Shown here: positions 33,619 to 45,259 of the stretch, one piece after another
Layout of the letters: every line of letters starts with the position of its first letter
Position numbering within the stretch: the stretch's first letter is position 1
Assembly: GCA_038025085.1 (NCBI GenBank)
Contig: CM076140.1
Span: 39,927,501 to 39,991,500 of the forward strand
Length of the DNA: 64,000 bases
Direction: 5' to 3'
From: Tetragonia tetragonoides
Taxonomy: Eukaryota; Streptophyta; Magnoliopsida; Caryophyllales; Aizoaceae
Program-made: the position numbers and the translations under genes
The notes under the pieces: generated by a model
Told to the model about the DNA's origin: nothing
Database searches by the model: none
Seen by the model: the letters and a program-made list of their open reading frames with translations, nothing else

Positions 33619-34944
33619 GTTTCACATTCATATGGTTGATGCAGTTTAAGTGTTTGTACTTGCAAGCGTGTCTTAGTCTAGCTGTGAAGAGCCAGGAATT
33701 TCATTTGACCTTGTGGTTTGTAAACCTTTTTCTTACGGGAAGTTGTGATGTGATGGAGTAAGTAATTGGAGAATCTATAGCTTGGAGATAGGACCTTCAG
33801 AATTGTGAATTAACAGTTGCATTTTGTAGGGCTATAGATGCTGGTCTTTCCATATATTTAATCTTTTAGCTTCTTGAATGATAAAAAATAATGGTTAATT
33901 CCATTTTATTGAGCTTCTGTTAGAAACCTTTCTCGCACTCCACAACATATCCTATGAGAAGTAGACTGTAATCAGTATACTACTTGCCACAGTTGAGCAA
34001 TTGAAGCAAATATAGTCTTTAACAACGAATAAATCTAGGAAAACTATTGTAGCCTCTGAAAAAGGCACCTTATCCTCACCAGAATGATCCACAACCATCC
34101 TCTGAGAAAAGGTCTACGAAGTTGTCTTGGTCTCCATAGAGTGGTGTGTCTTACATGGAAAACCTTGTCTTGATTTCTCATACACTGTACTGGTGTCTCA
34201 ATAGGAAGTCATACAAACCTTAATATAACCCTAATGCCTTCCCAGAGGCTCCTATCCAAGCAGGGTTTTTTGTATGTGTGTGTTGGGGGGGGGGGGACTA
34301 TACACAGCTAGGCGTGTAACTGAGTCGAGTCGGCTTGATGAGCCATCAGGCTCGGCTGGCTCAATTTTTCCCACTATTTGAATAAGATTATAAAATATTT
34401 ATAGAAATCTACCCGAGCTGGTCTAGCTCGGGCTCGGTTTGATTACAACCATAAATGCAGCCCAACCCTATTCAAAGCAGAGAGGTTATTACCATTAGAC
34501 CCTTGATCTGATGCGCGACGACGATGGATGTGCATACAGTTTCATATACCATTTTGATTTAGTCCATAACATGCCAATGCCAATTCTTCAATACAAGTGA
34601 CATCCCCACAGATAAGTGGTGCACAAAGCACGTCCTAAGGTCGTTCAACCAGATTCACATTTCTAACACGTAACGACACCTCATGCTTCCTAGCTCCTCC
34701 TAATCTAGAAAGTTCACTTATGTTATGGAATTGAACCGCTTCGAATCTCGGTATGAGAATGAACTTAATAATAAAAGCTATGGTTAATAAGAGAACTTGG
34801 AATACGAGAACAAACAGACTATAGCTATTATTACCGTAACAGGACTCAAGAGGACGTTTGCAATTTCAAAATAGACGTATAAATTATCCATCTATAAATT
34901 CCATGACACCAAAAGGTCAAGGGTGGAGTGATGTGGGGTAACAA
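33619..34944. other. Non-coding DNA
   Basis: No gene seen. A poly-G run lies at 34285-34297. 34310-34440 (tcgagtcggcttgatgagcc, then cgagctggtctagctcggg) resembles the interior of a hAT-like MITE, but its ends were not found. Confidence 0.45.
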
Positions 34945-37320
34945 TCAAGCATACCACACTATGTGCTTGAGAGCATACCTCTGCATAACTTTCAGTATTC
35001 CTGTGCCAATCTGCATAGGGATTCCCATGATGATGCATTCAGTGACTCTTTCTATCTTGTCATCCCCATTTACAGACGCTTTATATAGATGATCTACTGT
35101 TTTCTCAAAAGATGTTAGCATCAACTTCAATACACTTTCCTTCATCTTTGCCATCCCAACTCTGGTAACTGCCAATACCTCCTCCTGTTACACAAACATA
35201 GAACAATTTAGTTATCTTTTGAAGATTTGAATGACACCTTACATCTATCCTACAATTGTGGAAAGGAAAATGTTAAAAATGGGGACCTTATATGTCATGA
35301 CATCAGCAAGAAGCATCATATGCGGCATGTCTATATCCATTGAATGACTTTGCATAATCTTGTTTATCTCCTTGATGATACAGTTTCGTGCAGCTTTTAT
35401 TCGAAGTATTTTGTGCACTTCAGTTTCATGATTGCTCTCTGTCTTGCATCCATTGACTCCCTGAACTCTCATCACCTCTATTAGACCCGTTCTGTAATAC
35501 CAAAAGTGGATAAAAAGGTTTAGAGAATGTGCATTTTCCTCAGTGCATATAGTTTGTTACCTTTACAGACTATTATACTAAAACATAATACTCCCTTTTT
35601 CCCAGAGTAATATTTTTCTAACTTTTTTTCCCCTGCCTAATCCCACGGGAGAGACCAAGAGTCCTTTTCGTTGTTGGTGTGAGATGCTAAGAGAAGATCA
35701 GGTTACTCTTTCTCTTTCAGAAGGCTGACCTAAGCAATCCTTTTTTTTTCTTTTTTCTTTTGTTTTAGCTTTGGATAAGGCACAAATGTCGAGATATAAT
35801 CAAACTGTCAAGCTCTCAGTTGGGGGACGATACTCCTCGCCACTGAAGCATCTTTCGGAAAGAAAACCTTTCGCTTCCCCAACCCTCTCCAGGCTGAGAA
35901 GCTGGGGTGGGACCAGTATGCAGATAGAGTGCTAGTAAAAAAAATGCAGCATAAATTGAAACGACTAACCTCTCAAGTTATGTTTTCCCTTTTTCCCTTC
36001 CTCTTCCGCAATACTTGCCCGTTCAACAGTATCTATACCCTGGAAACAAACAATACTAGTTTCACTCTCAAATATGACAAATTAAGGTCACAAAATACGG
36101 CGCTAGGAAATGATAGATAAACCCTCCTAGTCTGACCTTAACAATAACAGTTGGCAATTGATTCAAAAGCCGGTGAAGAACAAAAAGAGCATTGTTACCA
36201 TCAGCTTCCATTGTGATACCCAGCATAATATCATCAAGAGCTTTGACTTTCTGCATATCCCTATACGTCAGATGCCAATAAAACAACATCAAAACAAAAT
36301 TACAGAGATAAGGACACAATTCTTTCACCGCTTTGTTATCATTGAGCTTTTTCAAAGCTTTCTCAATTGTGTCAAGAGTAGTCTGAGAATTTATGTATAG
36401 CCGCAATGCATGGATTTTAGGCATATCAAGCTTAACAACTACAGCAGATCCTCTAACCAGTTCTGATTCTAACACTATACTCTTTGCAACCTGCAAGTAA
36501 CACAAGATCAAAGTCATACACATGTAAAATATCCATACAAACTCACACATTAATAGCTTTATAGTACAAGATAAGAGACAAATATGTAATTTTCTGGAAG
36601 AGACTGGAACTGACATGACTGCTATAACTTTGTCACACACTTGTAACGCCATTAGAACGAGCCTTTTCCAATCCACATAGATTTGAGCTCCTACTCAACC
36701 CATTTTGCTGAGTGCTAGCTAATCAAGCATATTCATCATTCTATTCGTCCAATTAACGCCTCAATTCGTGCCTCCTCTTTCTGTGAAACATGCATATTCA
36801 TCTAATTACCATCAGATCAGCACTGTATGGGTTGCAAATAGATTCACTAAACATGACCCTAGCATTATTCTAGCCTGCCAGCATACATATACACAATTAC
36901 ACATTAACATAAAGCCTTGACAAAATGATTTAAAATTGTAGTTATGGGGCATGAAGTTGAAATTGACCCTCACTCTATCGCACATGATCGACATGACATC
37001 CAATGCAAGCTAGGTTGCCTGTTGAAAAGAACAAAATGGCATCTTCCAAGTGACGATGAACTATGTCACCAAATATCAGATCGGTCAGCAATCCATCTTC
37101 TACCAGGAAACAACAATTCTTTGCGAAAGAGCATAGGCAATCTTTCAAGACTAACCTAACAACCATTTCTACAAAGTGCAGGAATCAGGATATTGGTAAC
37201 AAAGTCTCACCCCATATCACCATTGGGACCTATGCAAACTTTGCAGCTGGATACTTCTTTGGCGCATTACGCATACACTGCCTCAACTTTCCAAAATATT
37301 TATGGTTGACACACTCAGGA
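34945..37320 (-). pseudogene. NRPC1: RNA polymerase III largest subunit (NRPC1/RPC1) 3' part, decayed
   Basis: Minus-strand exon blocks in the order of RPC1: [20 protein letters not shown] (about 37300-37232); FGDIVHRHLEDA (about 37070-37035), then VMSIMCDRVRV in another frame; ALDDIMLGITMEADGNNALF followed by VLHRLLNQLPTVIVKV (36240-36130); MRVQGVNGCKTESNHETEV and MPHMMLLADVMTYK (35475-35283); and [13 protein letters not shown] followed by [20 protein letters not shown] (35160-34995). RPC1 is the catalytic subunit making tRNAs and 5S rRNA. The active-site block with the metal-binding aspartates should follow the VMSIMC segment but is absent; unrelated sequence takes its place. Frames are broken, so this is a relic. 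Confidence 0.8.
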
Positions 37321-37837
37321 TAAGTTAAGATTGACGCCATTAATAATGGAACTACAACCGGCAAGTGAAAGAAAAAAGAAATTATTGCATGAAAAGAAAA
37401 AATACTAAACACAAACCAGCGATCGTACGCCGGACCTATGTAATTTACAGTTTAGGATCAGGTGATTATCAGTCCTTCCAGTGAAATCAACACGCTTTCC
37501 AGGCAGATCCTTTCGGAAGCAACCTTGCTTTCCCTTTAGACTTTGAAGAAACCCACTCAATGGCTTGTGTGGATAACATGCACTTCACTGTTCAAGAATT
37601 GAGCAGCTTCAACTTGAAGGTAATCCCAATGATCCAAAACAGTGTTTGAGTCAGTACCAAATCATCAAACATGCCTACATAATTATTCAGAAACAAACTG
37701 ATTGGGTTGAAACAAGAAAGAATAACGTATTTATATCCAAATCTTATATAGAACCAAACGTAGAACGACGGAGCCTAATGAAACAACTCGAATTTACATT
37801 CATGATTCAAGATAACACCAGTTTCTTCCCTTCAATA

Positions 37838-38032
37838 ACACACGCACTCAAATTTACACTTGCACTCACTCACGCACACGTCCGCGCACATACACACACT
37901 TACACTTGCACGCACTCACACACACGCACACGTGCGCGCACATACACACACTTACACTTGCACGCACTCACACACACGCACACGCGCACGTTCGCACGCG
38001 CGCACAAGCTAACTCGCACACACACAGTAACT
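37838..38032. repeat. CA/GCAC-rich tandem repeat
   Basis: Two near-identical units of about 60 bp (core ttacacttgcacgcactcac plus acacacgcacacg) within CA/CG-rich sequence. It has alternating purine-pyrimidine Z-DNA-type composition. Confidence 0.85.
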
Positions 38033-38992
38033 TTGGGGAGGAATCGCATGAGAACTCTCCTTAAAAAGAGAAACCAATCTTTACCATTCATTTTCAAATT
38101 TCATTTCCCAGTAGATATCCATTCAACCACTTAAACATAAAAACATTATTCCATATGTAAAGTGCCCAACATCATCTTGTCTCCTCCCTCTTGCTCTGCG
38201 ACATCCCAAGAGCAACCAACCAGCAGTTACTGGGACCATCAGTCCATCACCCACACCATAATTATCCTACCTTGCCAATTACACAAATTTGCAAACATCC
38301 CAAGAGCAACCAACCAGCAATAGCTGGCATATACACAATTCCTATTGCAAGTATTTCTTTCTTTAGATATAAGAGTGATTGTAGTTATAACATATTGAAA
38401 TGCTTACACCAGGAGGACCAAGAGCCCTCCAAGAAAGCAATCAAAACAACAAAGCTCGACAATGCCTTTGTACATGAGACATAGAGACTCAGGGAAAAGG
38501 TGTATGAGCAAAAGCCACAATAAAGCAAAATTAACTATCATGTGTCACACCAAGTTATCCAAATAACCGAGTTGGCTGCCCCAGCAACATTTACCTTCCC
38601 TGCCTCCTCACCGGGGGAATCTGAAGATCCTTCAGCACTCACCCCAGCCACTAGAGGTAAACACGACTCCCTTCTCTCCATCACTGAAGAACTGCCACCA
38701 CGAACATTCCCCCGAATGGGGACCACCGGAAGTTTCTATCCCGACCAGCCCAGTTATCATATAAAGTAATGCACCAACTACTGTGGAGAAAAGACATAGT
38801 AAAAATATATGTACCAGAAGCCTTGCTGCCCTCCATACTGAATACCACCTAACAGATCTCCTCCATCTCAAATCTACATTCCAACCATTCTGCATCAACC
38901 CAACTAATAGGATACAAGTCCACACCCTCCACCATACCATTGGCCGAAAAAAACCACTTAGTGAACACAGTCCTTTAGAAAGCTAATCTCAA

Positions 38993-39236
38993 AGATTGAA
39001 TCAAAATAAAGATTCTGGTGGTGGTGAATTTCAACATTAACATGTAGAGGTCTTAGATCTTATATAAGCTACAAGGTATTCATTGCAACAAAATATAGAA
39101 TATTGCTTGTATTACCAGTGACCATCCCTAATTCCATTGAGCCAAGTTGATTTCATTCCTGAGTACAAAACAAGCCAGTTTTTGCAAGTCAAATGTTTGG
39201 GTGCAGAGAACTTAATCATATTACCTAAGATCATTG
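38993..39236 (+). repeat. Direct repeat, copy 2, cut by the outer retrotransposon
   Basis: Aligns with 32755-33115. The alignment stops at about 39236 where retrotransposon DNA starts, which dates the outer element as younger than this duplication. Confidence 0.7.
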
Positions 39237-39436
39237 TGTAGGCTGCCGTATTTTTCTCCTCTCTTTTTACGTGTCTTCCTTCAACCCTTTGGAGTTCGGG
39301 TTTCCGGACAGCCTTGGAGAGCGCGGTGGTGTTCGAGTTTCGTGAATCTTTGAGTGTGAATGCACGTGAAGATTTTCCTTATGCACCAAGGACATAATTA
39401 ATATTGTCGGAAGTCGCCACCAAATTTAAGGTAATT
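39237..39436 (-). other. Leader-like sequence with a primer-binding-site motif beyond the outer LTR
   Basis: On the minus strand GGTGGCGACTTCCGAC (39421-39406) is the kind of primer-binding site Tat elements use; the inner element has TGGCGACTTCACTGGGGA. It lies about 15 bases past the apparent LTR end, followed by about 170 bases of leader-like sequence. This is the arrangement expected of a 5' LTR, yet the LTR's other side has a polypurine tract. It may be a remnant of a tandem LTR-internal-LTR arrangement. Confidence 0.5.
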
Positions 39437-40830
39437 TGGAAACCTTGAAGTCAAGTCGATAGTCTAGAAAGACGTCAACTCAACTCCTATGCACCCCAAT
39501 CCCTATTGGGGAAATTGACTTCATAAATGAGTTCGGGGGCGTAGGTACGAGTTAGGAAGGTGTTAGACACCCAACTCGCCCATTAACAACAATGGCCTTT
39601 ACTAATCGATTCAATATAATTATTAATGCTACGGTTCCAAACAAGGTTCAATTTGTCCAAATTCCTAGTTTTAACTAATGGGTTAAACAAACATTATTAT
39701 CGTGACCACTTTTAACAATTTATCAAGTTATATGCTTTTATTGCTAGAAAACGATAAATATGCTAAAACCTGCAAGTTAGAGGACAAACACATAATTTAT
39801 CCACCAATCCACAATCAAAGCATGATTTAATCACAAAAACCAATAAATGACAAAATTAAAACATTCATTCATCCATTAATTAGGCTTAATACAAGCCCTT
39901 TTGCTCAAAATGCGTCATGCATGTACATATCACATAAACCAAAATCGTTAGTAATAACAAGCAATATAAAAATTATTGAAAACCCTCAGGTTGGATTACC
40001 TGGATGCTCACAATGAGCTTATTGGGTTATATTGCTTGAATTCATGCTCTTGATGAAGTGTGAAGGCTTATTTTGTGGTGCTAGGGCTAACCCTAAAGAA
40101 GGAGTAGAATCAGAATTTATGATTTAATATGAGAGAGAGAGAGAGAAAAAAAACCTCTAGAATTCCAAACCTAAGAGGGAAACTGCCAACCTAAAGACTA
40201 ACCTCTTCAACAGGACCCTAAGGTTTGTTTATATAGAAGAGGGGGAGCTGCCAGGGTTTGGCACGAAAATCAAATGTGCCTCGAATTCGCCGTTAGCAAG
40301 AAAAGGTCTAGGCGGGCATTCAGCTAGGCCAAGAGGCTGAGCTGGCAGGACAAGCGATCAAGCCGCTTGGTAAGCGGCTTAGCTGCAAGGCAGGCGGTCC
40401 AGTCGCTTGTCCTAGCGGCACAGTCGCTTGTCCTAGCAGCCACCGCTTGAACTCAAACGTGGCCGCTTGGACCTGGAGCGGCGTGCCTGTATAGGCGCCT
40501 GACGTGCTTTTCACGCCGGGGAGGCTCTTTCGAGGGAGTCCACGCGGGATTGACTGAGTTCCCTTGTTTGACCAAGGGGCGACTCATGGGTTTGGGTTCC
40601 CTTTCGGGCCCTTAGGTTCAAAGAGGCCTATCTCTCAGTTTTGGACTCCAATTGAATTGAGTCCAACTGGTTTGGATCACCTGTACAAAAGGCTTCCACT
40701 GGTTAATTCCAATGAACTGGGCTAATCATCAGAGCAATTATTCTCGCAACCCAAGTTCGAGCAAAATCCTATCCTTTTATCGTCGAGTTTTCATGGGGAC
40801 TTATTATAGACACAATTTTTGGTGTCTACA
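39437..40830 (-). repeat. LTR of the outer Tat element (3' LTR by its polypurine tract)
   Basis: On the minus strand it starts TGTAGACACC at 40830, directly after the purine tract. This is the same arrangement as the inner element's TGTAGACGC. It shares with the inner LTR the stretch gcgagttgggtgtctaacac (near 39580) and a GC-rich inverted-repeat cluster (40312-40500) upstream of a TATATAA box (minus strand, about 40238-40232). The 39437 end is set by a CA (minus) before the primer-site-like motif and is approximate. Confidence 0.7.
40312..40500 (-). promoter_or_regulatory. GC-rich CCGCTT/AAGCGG inverted-repeat cluster, outer LTR
   Basis: About eight half-sites such as gccgcttggtaagcggctt, tagcggcacag and ccgcttgaac in 190 bp, 70-270 bp upstream (minus direction) of the LTR TATA box. 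The same kind of cluster precedes each cargo-gene start. Confidence 0.6.
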
Positions 40831-40845
40831 GAAGCCCCTACTTTG
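40831..40845 (-). other. Polypurine tract of the outer element
   Basis: Minus strand AAAGTAGGGGCTTC is directly followed by the LTR start TGTAGACA. The inner element has the identical tract at 62088-62101. Confidence 0.85.
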
Positions 40846-41012
40846 GCCGAGCTCGAATAGAGCGAAGGTCAAAGTATTCCTGTGCCAATACCTGCAATAA
40901 AACAGGAAAACTGAGTGAGGTGACAAACAGTTAAAGATAAACTATCATTTTTAGAGTAATAAATTTCCCAGTTTATTTGACCGAGAGTTTGACTATGCTG
41001 TAGGTCACACAA

Positions 41013-41590
41013 TAAAAAATCCTTCGATTATCAGTCGAACGGAGAGACCCTTGCTGTAGGTCACAGAATAAATGTCCTTCGATTTATAGTCGAAGGGGAA
41101 CCCTATGCTGTAGGTTACATGATAAATGTCCTTCGATTTTCAGTCGAAGGGGAACCCTATGCTGTAGGTTACACAATAAAAGCATTTCGTTAGAAATAAG
41201 ATAAAAGATAAAAATCCTTCGATTATTAGTCTAAGGGGACCCTATGCTATAGGTCACACAATAAATGTCCTTTGATTTTCAGTCGAAGGGGACCCTATGC
41301 TGTAGGTCACACAATAAAATGTCCTTCGATTTTCAGTCGAAGGGGAACCCTATGCTGTAGGTTACACAATAAAAATATTTCGTTAGAAATAAGCTAAAAG
41401 ATAAAAATTCTTCGATTTCTAGTCGAAGGGTGACCATGTGCTGTAGGTCAAACAATAAACGTCCTTCGATTTTCAGTCGAAGGGGAACCCTGTGATATAG
41501 GTTACACAATAAAAATATTTCGTTAGAAATAAGAGTAATGATAAAAATCCTTCGATTTTTAGTCGAAGGGTGACCCTGTGCTGTGGGTTT
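41013..41590. repeat. Tandem array of about nine 54-87 bp hairpin monomers next to the 3' LTR
   Basis: Each monomer carries CCTTCGATTTTCAGTCGAAGG or a variant, a 7-bp stem (CCTTCGA/TCGAAGG) with a 7-base loop, then a segment like ccctatgctgtaggttacac. Every third unit is extended by atttcgttagaaataag, giving a higher-order period near 195 bp (41124, 41317, 41456). It lies between the PMD gene promoter and the polypurine tract. Confidence 0.92.
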
Positions 41591-41704
41591 AAAGTATTCC
41601 TGCTTTCATAAACGGACTTTGGCGCGCAAATACCTGCTATGGACCTCACGTGGGGCCCACTGATTTTGAACCAATGGCCCATAAAACGTCAGAGGTGAGA
41701 GTGG

Positions 41705-41935
41705 GCCAGGTGGTCAAGCCGCCACGTCAAGCGGTCGAACCGCTAGGTGGAGCGGCTAAACAGCTGGCTGGAGCGGCTATGCCGCTTGGTTAAGCGGTTA
41801 CGCCGCTTGATGGAGCATTTAACTGCTCACCCAAACGGTCAAACCGTTGGGACTAGCGGCCAAGCCGCTTGCCTTGCGGTCTGACCGCCAGCTACTGGCG
41901 GTCTGACTGTCCACCTTGGCGGTTTGACCGGCCAT
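41705..41935 (+). promoter_or_regulatory. GC-rich inverted-repeat cluster upstream of the outer PMD gene, with TATA-like box
   Basis: Dense AAGCGG/CCGCTT, AGCGGCT and GCGGTC/GACCGC pairs (for example gccgcttggttaagcggt), followed at 41953-41963 by tatgcataaaa, a plausible TATA box, and a C/T-rich leader. Related to the clusters at 40312, 45765, 49250, 57538, 60985 and 62447. Confidence 0.6.
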
Positions 41936-42204
41936 TAGGTTTTTCCACGGGTATGCATAAAAGACAAGGGGGAGGCCGAAATAGGTCATCTTCCTCATTT
42001 CGAGCCTTCTCCTTTCTCTCTCCTCCATTTTTACTCAAGTTTTCAACCTCCCTCAAAGCCCCTAGCTCCAAATCTTGAGGTTTTCTTGCTCAAAGTTTTA
42101 GTAGAACTTGATTTTGTTAGTTGTTCTTGTGTTTTTGAGTGTTAAAACTCAAAATTGTGTGAATTTGTGATTTTCACTCAAATTTCCAAAAACTCCATTT
42201 TTGC

Positions 42205-45200
42205 TCTTCATCCATTGCTCCGAAACTTAGAGGAGGTAGGAAGAGGAAGGGACAAGAGATTGTTGTTCAGGAGGCCCCGAATGTTTTCACTCGGGTTTTT
42301 GTTTCCGGTATACCCCATCACCGGGTGGGTGAGAGCCGGTTAGTCCAGGATGAGTTCACTCGTAGTGATTTTCATCCTACCGATCGTTGGGAGCCCAGCG
42401 ATCTTGTTTTCAAGAAGAAGGAGCTATTGGTTACCGTTGGTACCAAATGTCGGGTATGTCATCTCTTTTTTTTTTCTCTTTGCTCTTTTACACTTAGAAA
42501 ATCATGTGTAGGAAAACATAGAGCTTTTAGGTTGAGAACTGTAGTGTAGCTAAATGTGGAAAAACCAATTTGCGTGAAATTGTTTTCTTGTTAATTTGCG
42601 AATTCTTGTAGGTTTCTTGTATTATATATAAATTTTGCGTGTGAAGAATCAATTTGCGTGAAATTCATCTTTAATAGTGGAAAAAAAATTTGTATGAATT
42701 TTATTTTCGTTTTAATTATCATATTTTTGTGAAAATAAACTTGAGTGAAGTTAATTTTTGTTGTGGTGGTAAATGGCTTTTTTGAGTATATTTGTGGAGA
42801 ATAAACTTGTGTGAAATTCATTCTCTTTAAAATTCACTCTTGTCATATTGGTTTTACTAGAAATGCTAAATTTTACTAATTGTAAAAATTTAGGACTAAA
42901 TCGGAGACTGGTAGTTGTTACTAGGATCACCTACCTAATTGTCTTTGCAATTATTGTGTTGTATAGGATGTCGACACTACCATGCGGGGTTATGGTGGCC
43001 TTTAGGGTATCGAGAAAGCCTGTAGGTACGTGACTCCTTCGGTCGATGCCATTGTGGAGCGTTGTGGCTTCGGTCACTTTTTAGCGTCCATTACTTCTAC
43101 TAAGCGCTCCGACCGCTTGCTTGTTAGAGGTCTTAAGGAGCGGTACTGGGTTACTACCAGTACTTTTCATTTTCCTATGGGTGAGATCATGATCACCCCT
43201 TTCGAGTTTGGTCTCATTTCCGGGCTCCCTTGCACCGGTACTCCTATCACTTATGGAGACGTGAGTTGTTAGGTCATGGTGGAGATGTTTGGCCTTTTTG
43301 GGACCAACTGGGATGGTAGGGAGTACGGCCGGACTGACGTTATGGGCCAGTTCTTGACCAACCCAAGGAAGTTGAAGAAGGTCACGGCGGAGCAGCACGC
43401 TCGCCTTTTCTTGGCCTATGTTCTAGCTTGTTCCGTCTTTTCGGATAAAGCTAGTAGGTATCACGTTCGCTATTTCCCGTGCTTGCGGGATTTGGAAAGA
43501 GTTGCGGAGTACAATTGGGGTCTTCCCGCATACTCTTGTCTTCTACGGTGTTTTAGGCAGTCCAGCCGCCTTAGTGGAGAGGAGGGCGCGTCTCGCATCT
43601 CCTTAGTTGGTTATTGGAAGGTTATGGAGGTAAATTCCTTTTACCCTTCTTATACTTTGTGTTTCTGGCTTTTACTAATAACTTGTGTCTAATCCATGTG
43701 CTTTGCATGTCTTAGATTTGGTTTTATAAGCTATTCTCCGACCTTGCCCCTCTTCTCGAGACAAGGGATTTGTCCTTTCCAGCGATGCAAACCTGGAAGG
43801 GATGGGCATCTTGCCAATTTACTACGCTGCACACCCTTAGGGAGGCGATATATCCCTTGACCGCTCAGCATGTAAGCAACGTGCTTTTTCCGTCCTTTTA
43901 TCCTTTTGTATGCTCAACCATTGCTTTTGTAGGTCGACTGGTTCCCCTGGACGAATTACCTCCCGGGTCTCTCTGACAGATTTTTGGGTGCTCGGGAGTA
44001 TAACCAGAGGAGGATCCTTATTGAGGGTCCCTTCGGCTTTGAGTGGTTTTTGGGAGAGAGACTGATTAGGCAGACTTTCTCCGACCTTCCGGCTCCGAGG
44101 ATTCCTTTGGATCCTCCGGATTCCATGCTTTATGTTCGTCACCTTATCGTGGAGTAGGTAAAGACGGCTACTGTTGGGGCAAATGCCCCTGAGTATTTGC
44201 TTCCGGCTGATCCTGAGGTGGATCTCATGGTGGCATATACTGATTTTGTTGAGGCTTGGTTGTGCCCCAACTTTTCTACCGACCCAGTAAGTAATGTAGT
44301 TTGTTTCCTAATTTCGTTTGGAAATTTAGAAATATGTCTAATATTTTTGGGTCTTTCCAGAGTGCTGCGAGTTCTTCGTCGTCTCATGCGACTGCTTCCT
44401 CTCCGCGCCCTACTCTCCCTTCCATGTCGGTGGGTTATACAGGAGTGGACGGATCACCTCAGGTTCTCTCGATTTCCGAGTTTCGTGGTCGCGATGAGGA
44501 GGTTGAGGGATGGCCTGTACCACCTGGTTATAGGGGGGTAAGTGAGAATCCATTGTAATTTGCAATGTTTCCTTTGTATTTATACTGACTCTTTTCTTTA
44601 TGTGCACAGTTGGATGCTACTGAGGACACAGAAGATCTACAGAGGCATGCATGCCTTTAAGAGTTTGATTTCCACATTCAAGTCTCGGAGTGTATGCACG
44701 AGTCGCCGGTCCGACGTTCGAGAGGTATGTTCATTTTAAGTATAGTGCTCGATTTGAATTTCTGTTTTGTAATTTTTCTAACCTTCGGCTCATTTTGCAG
44801 CCTATTCCCGTGGTGAGGCCTCCCAACCCTCCAGTTATTCGTACTCCGGAGTCGGTGTCTACACCGCAGCGTCCTCCTCCTAGGCAGGAGAGTACAGAGG
44901 TGTGTCAGGGGACGCCTCGAGCTAGAGTGGATACGGGGAACTCGCCCCAAGTGGCTTCTCTTCCGCAGTGGCCTGCACCGCCTCCCTATATGGGGTATCC
45001 GGGCTATCATATGCCCATGTATCCTCCAATCCCTCCAAGGGGTTCTTGGAGTCAGGAGAGTACGCGGTATGGAGGCTATCCTGGCATGTCGGAGCCACCG
45101 CGTCATTCACTGGATCCCGGTTACTTGACGGGTTCATTATTTGCTTTTGGCCCTAGAGCTTGGGCGATGTCTCAGCCCGGTCCTTCAGGTGCTCCATCAT

Positions 45201-45259
45201 CGAGTGGACCCGGAGAGTCGTCTCAGGCGGGTCCGAGTACTGGCAAAGATGACCAGTGA
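42205..45259 (+). pseudogene. Plant mobile domain (PMD, MAIL1/MAIN-type) gene carried antisense by the outer element
   Basis: A spliced plus-strand gene. Exon 1 covers about 42205-42454 (GRKRKGQEIVVQEAP, FHPTDRWEPSDLVF) and ends at CGG|GTATG. Exon 2 starts at 42967 and holds SVDAIVERCGFGHFL, LKERYWVTTSTFHFPMGE and the PMD core ITPFEFGLISGLP. Later exons: 43276-43630, 43715-43872 (WFYKLFSDLAPLLE), 43934-44287 (DWFPWTNYLPGLSDRFLGA), 44361-44537 and 44611 onward. The last, a Pro/Ser-rich tail, ends with TGA at 45257-45259. Most junctions have GT...AG. Stops at 43003-43005, 43270-43272 and 44155-44157, and no clear ATG for exon 1, suggest decay. PMD proteins act in transposon silencing and genome stability in plants and also occur in transposons. 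Here it points against pol. Confidence 0.75.

Larger units (their letters stand above)
37330..39236. other. Non-coding DNA left of the outer retrotransposon
   Basis: No recognised gene. It contains the CA-rich tandem block at 37838-38032, an imperfect duplication (catcccaagagcaaccaacc at 38203 and 38298), and the second copy of the 32755-33115 repeat, which ends exactly where retrotransposon sequence begins. Confidence 0.5.

Noticed and set aside
34310..34445. Possible hAT-like MITE (paired gagccgag/ctcggctc-type motifs)
   Set aside because: Terminal repeats and target duplication not found.
37838..38134. Open frame through the CA-rich block
   Set aside because: His/Thr repeat peptide produced by a microsatellite; not a gene.
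38632..38940. Minus-strand open frame of 102 codons with a hydrophobic segment
   Set aside because: Tryptophan/arginine-rich, no domain, and a competing frame on the other strand; probably chance.
41013..41590. Regularly spaced repeats that might suggest a CRISPR array
   Set aside because: The repeats are directly tandem with no unique spacers, inside a plant retrotransposon; they are a 3' UTR tandem array.
44678..45106. Minus-strand open frame of 142 codons
   Set aside because: Arginine-rich shadow of the GC-rich PMD last exon on the plus strand.
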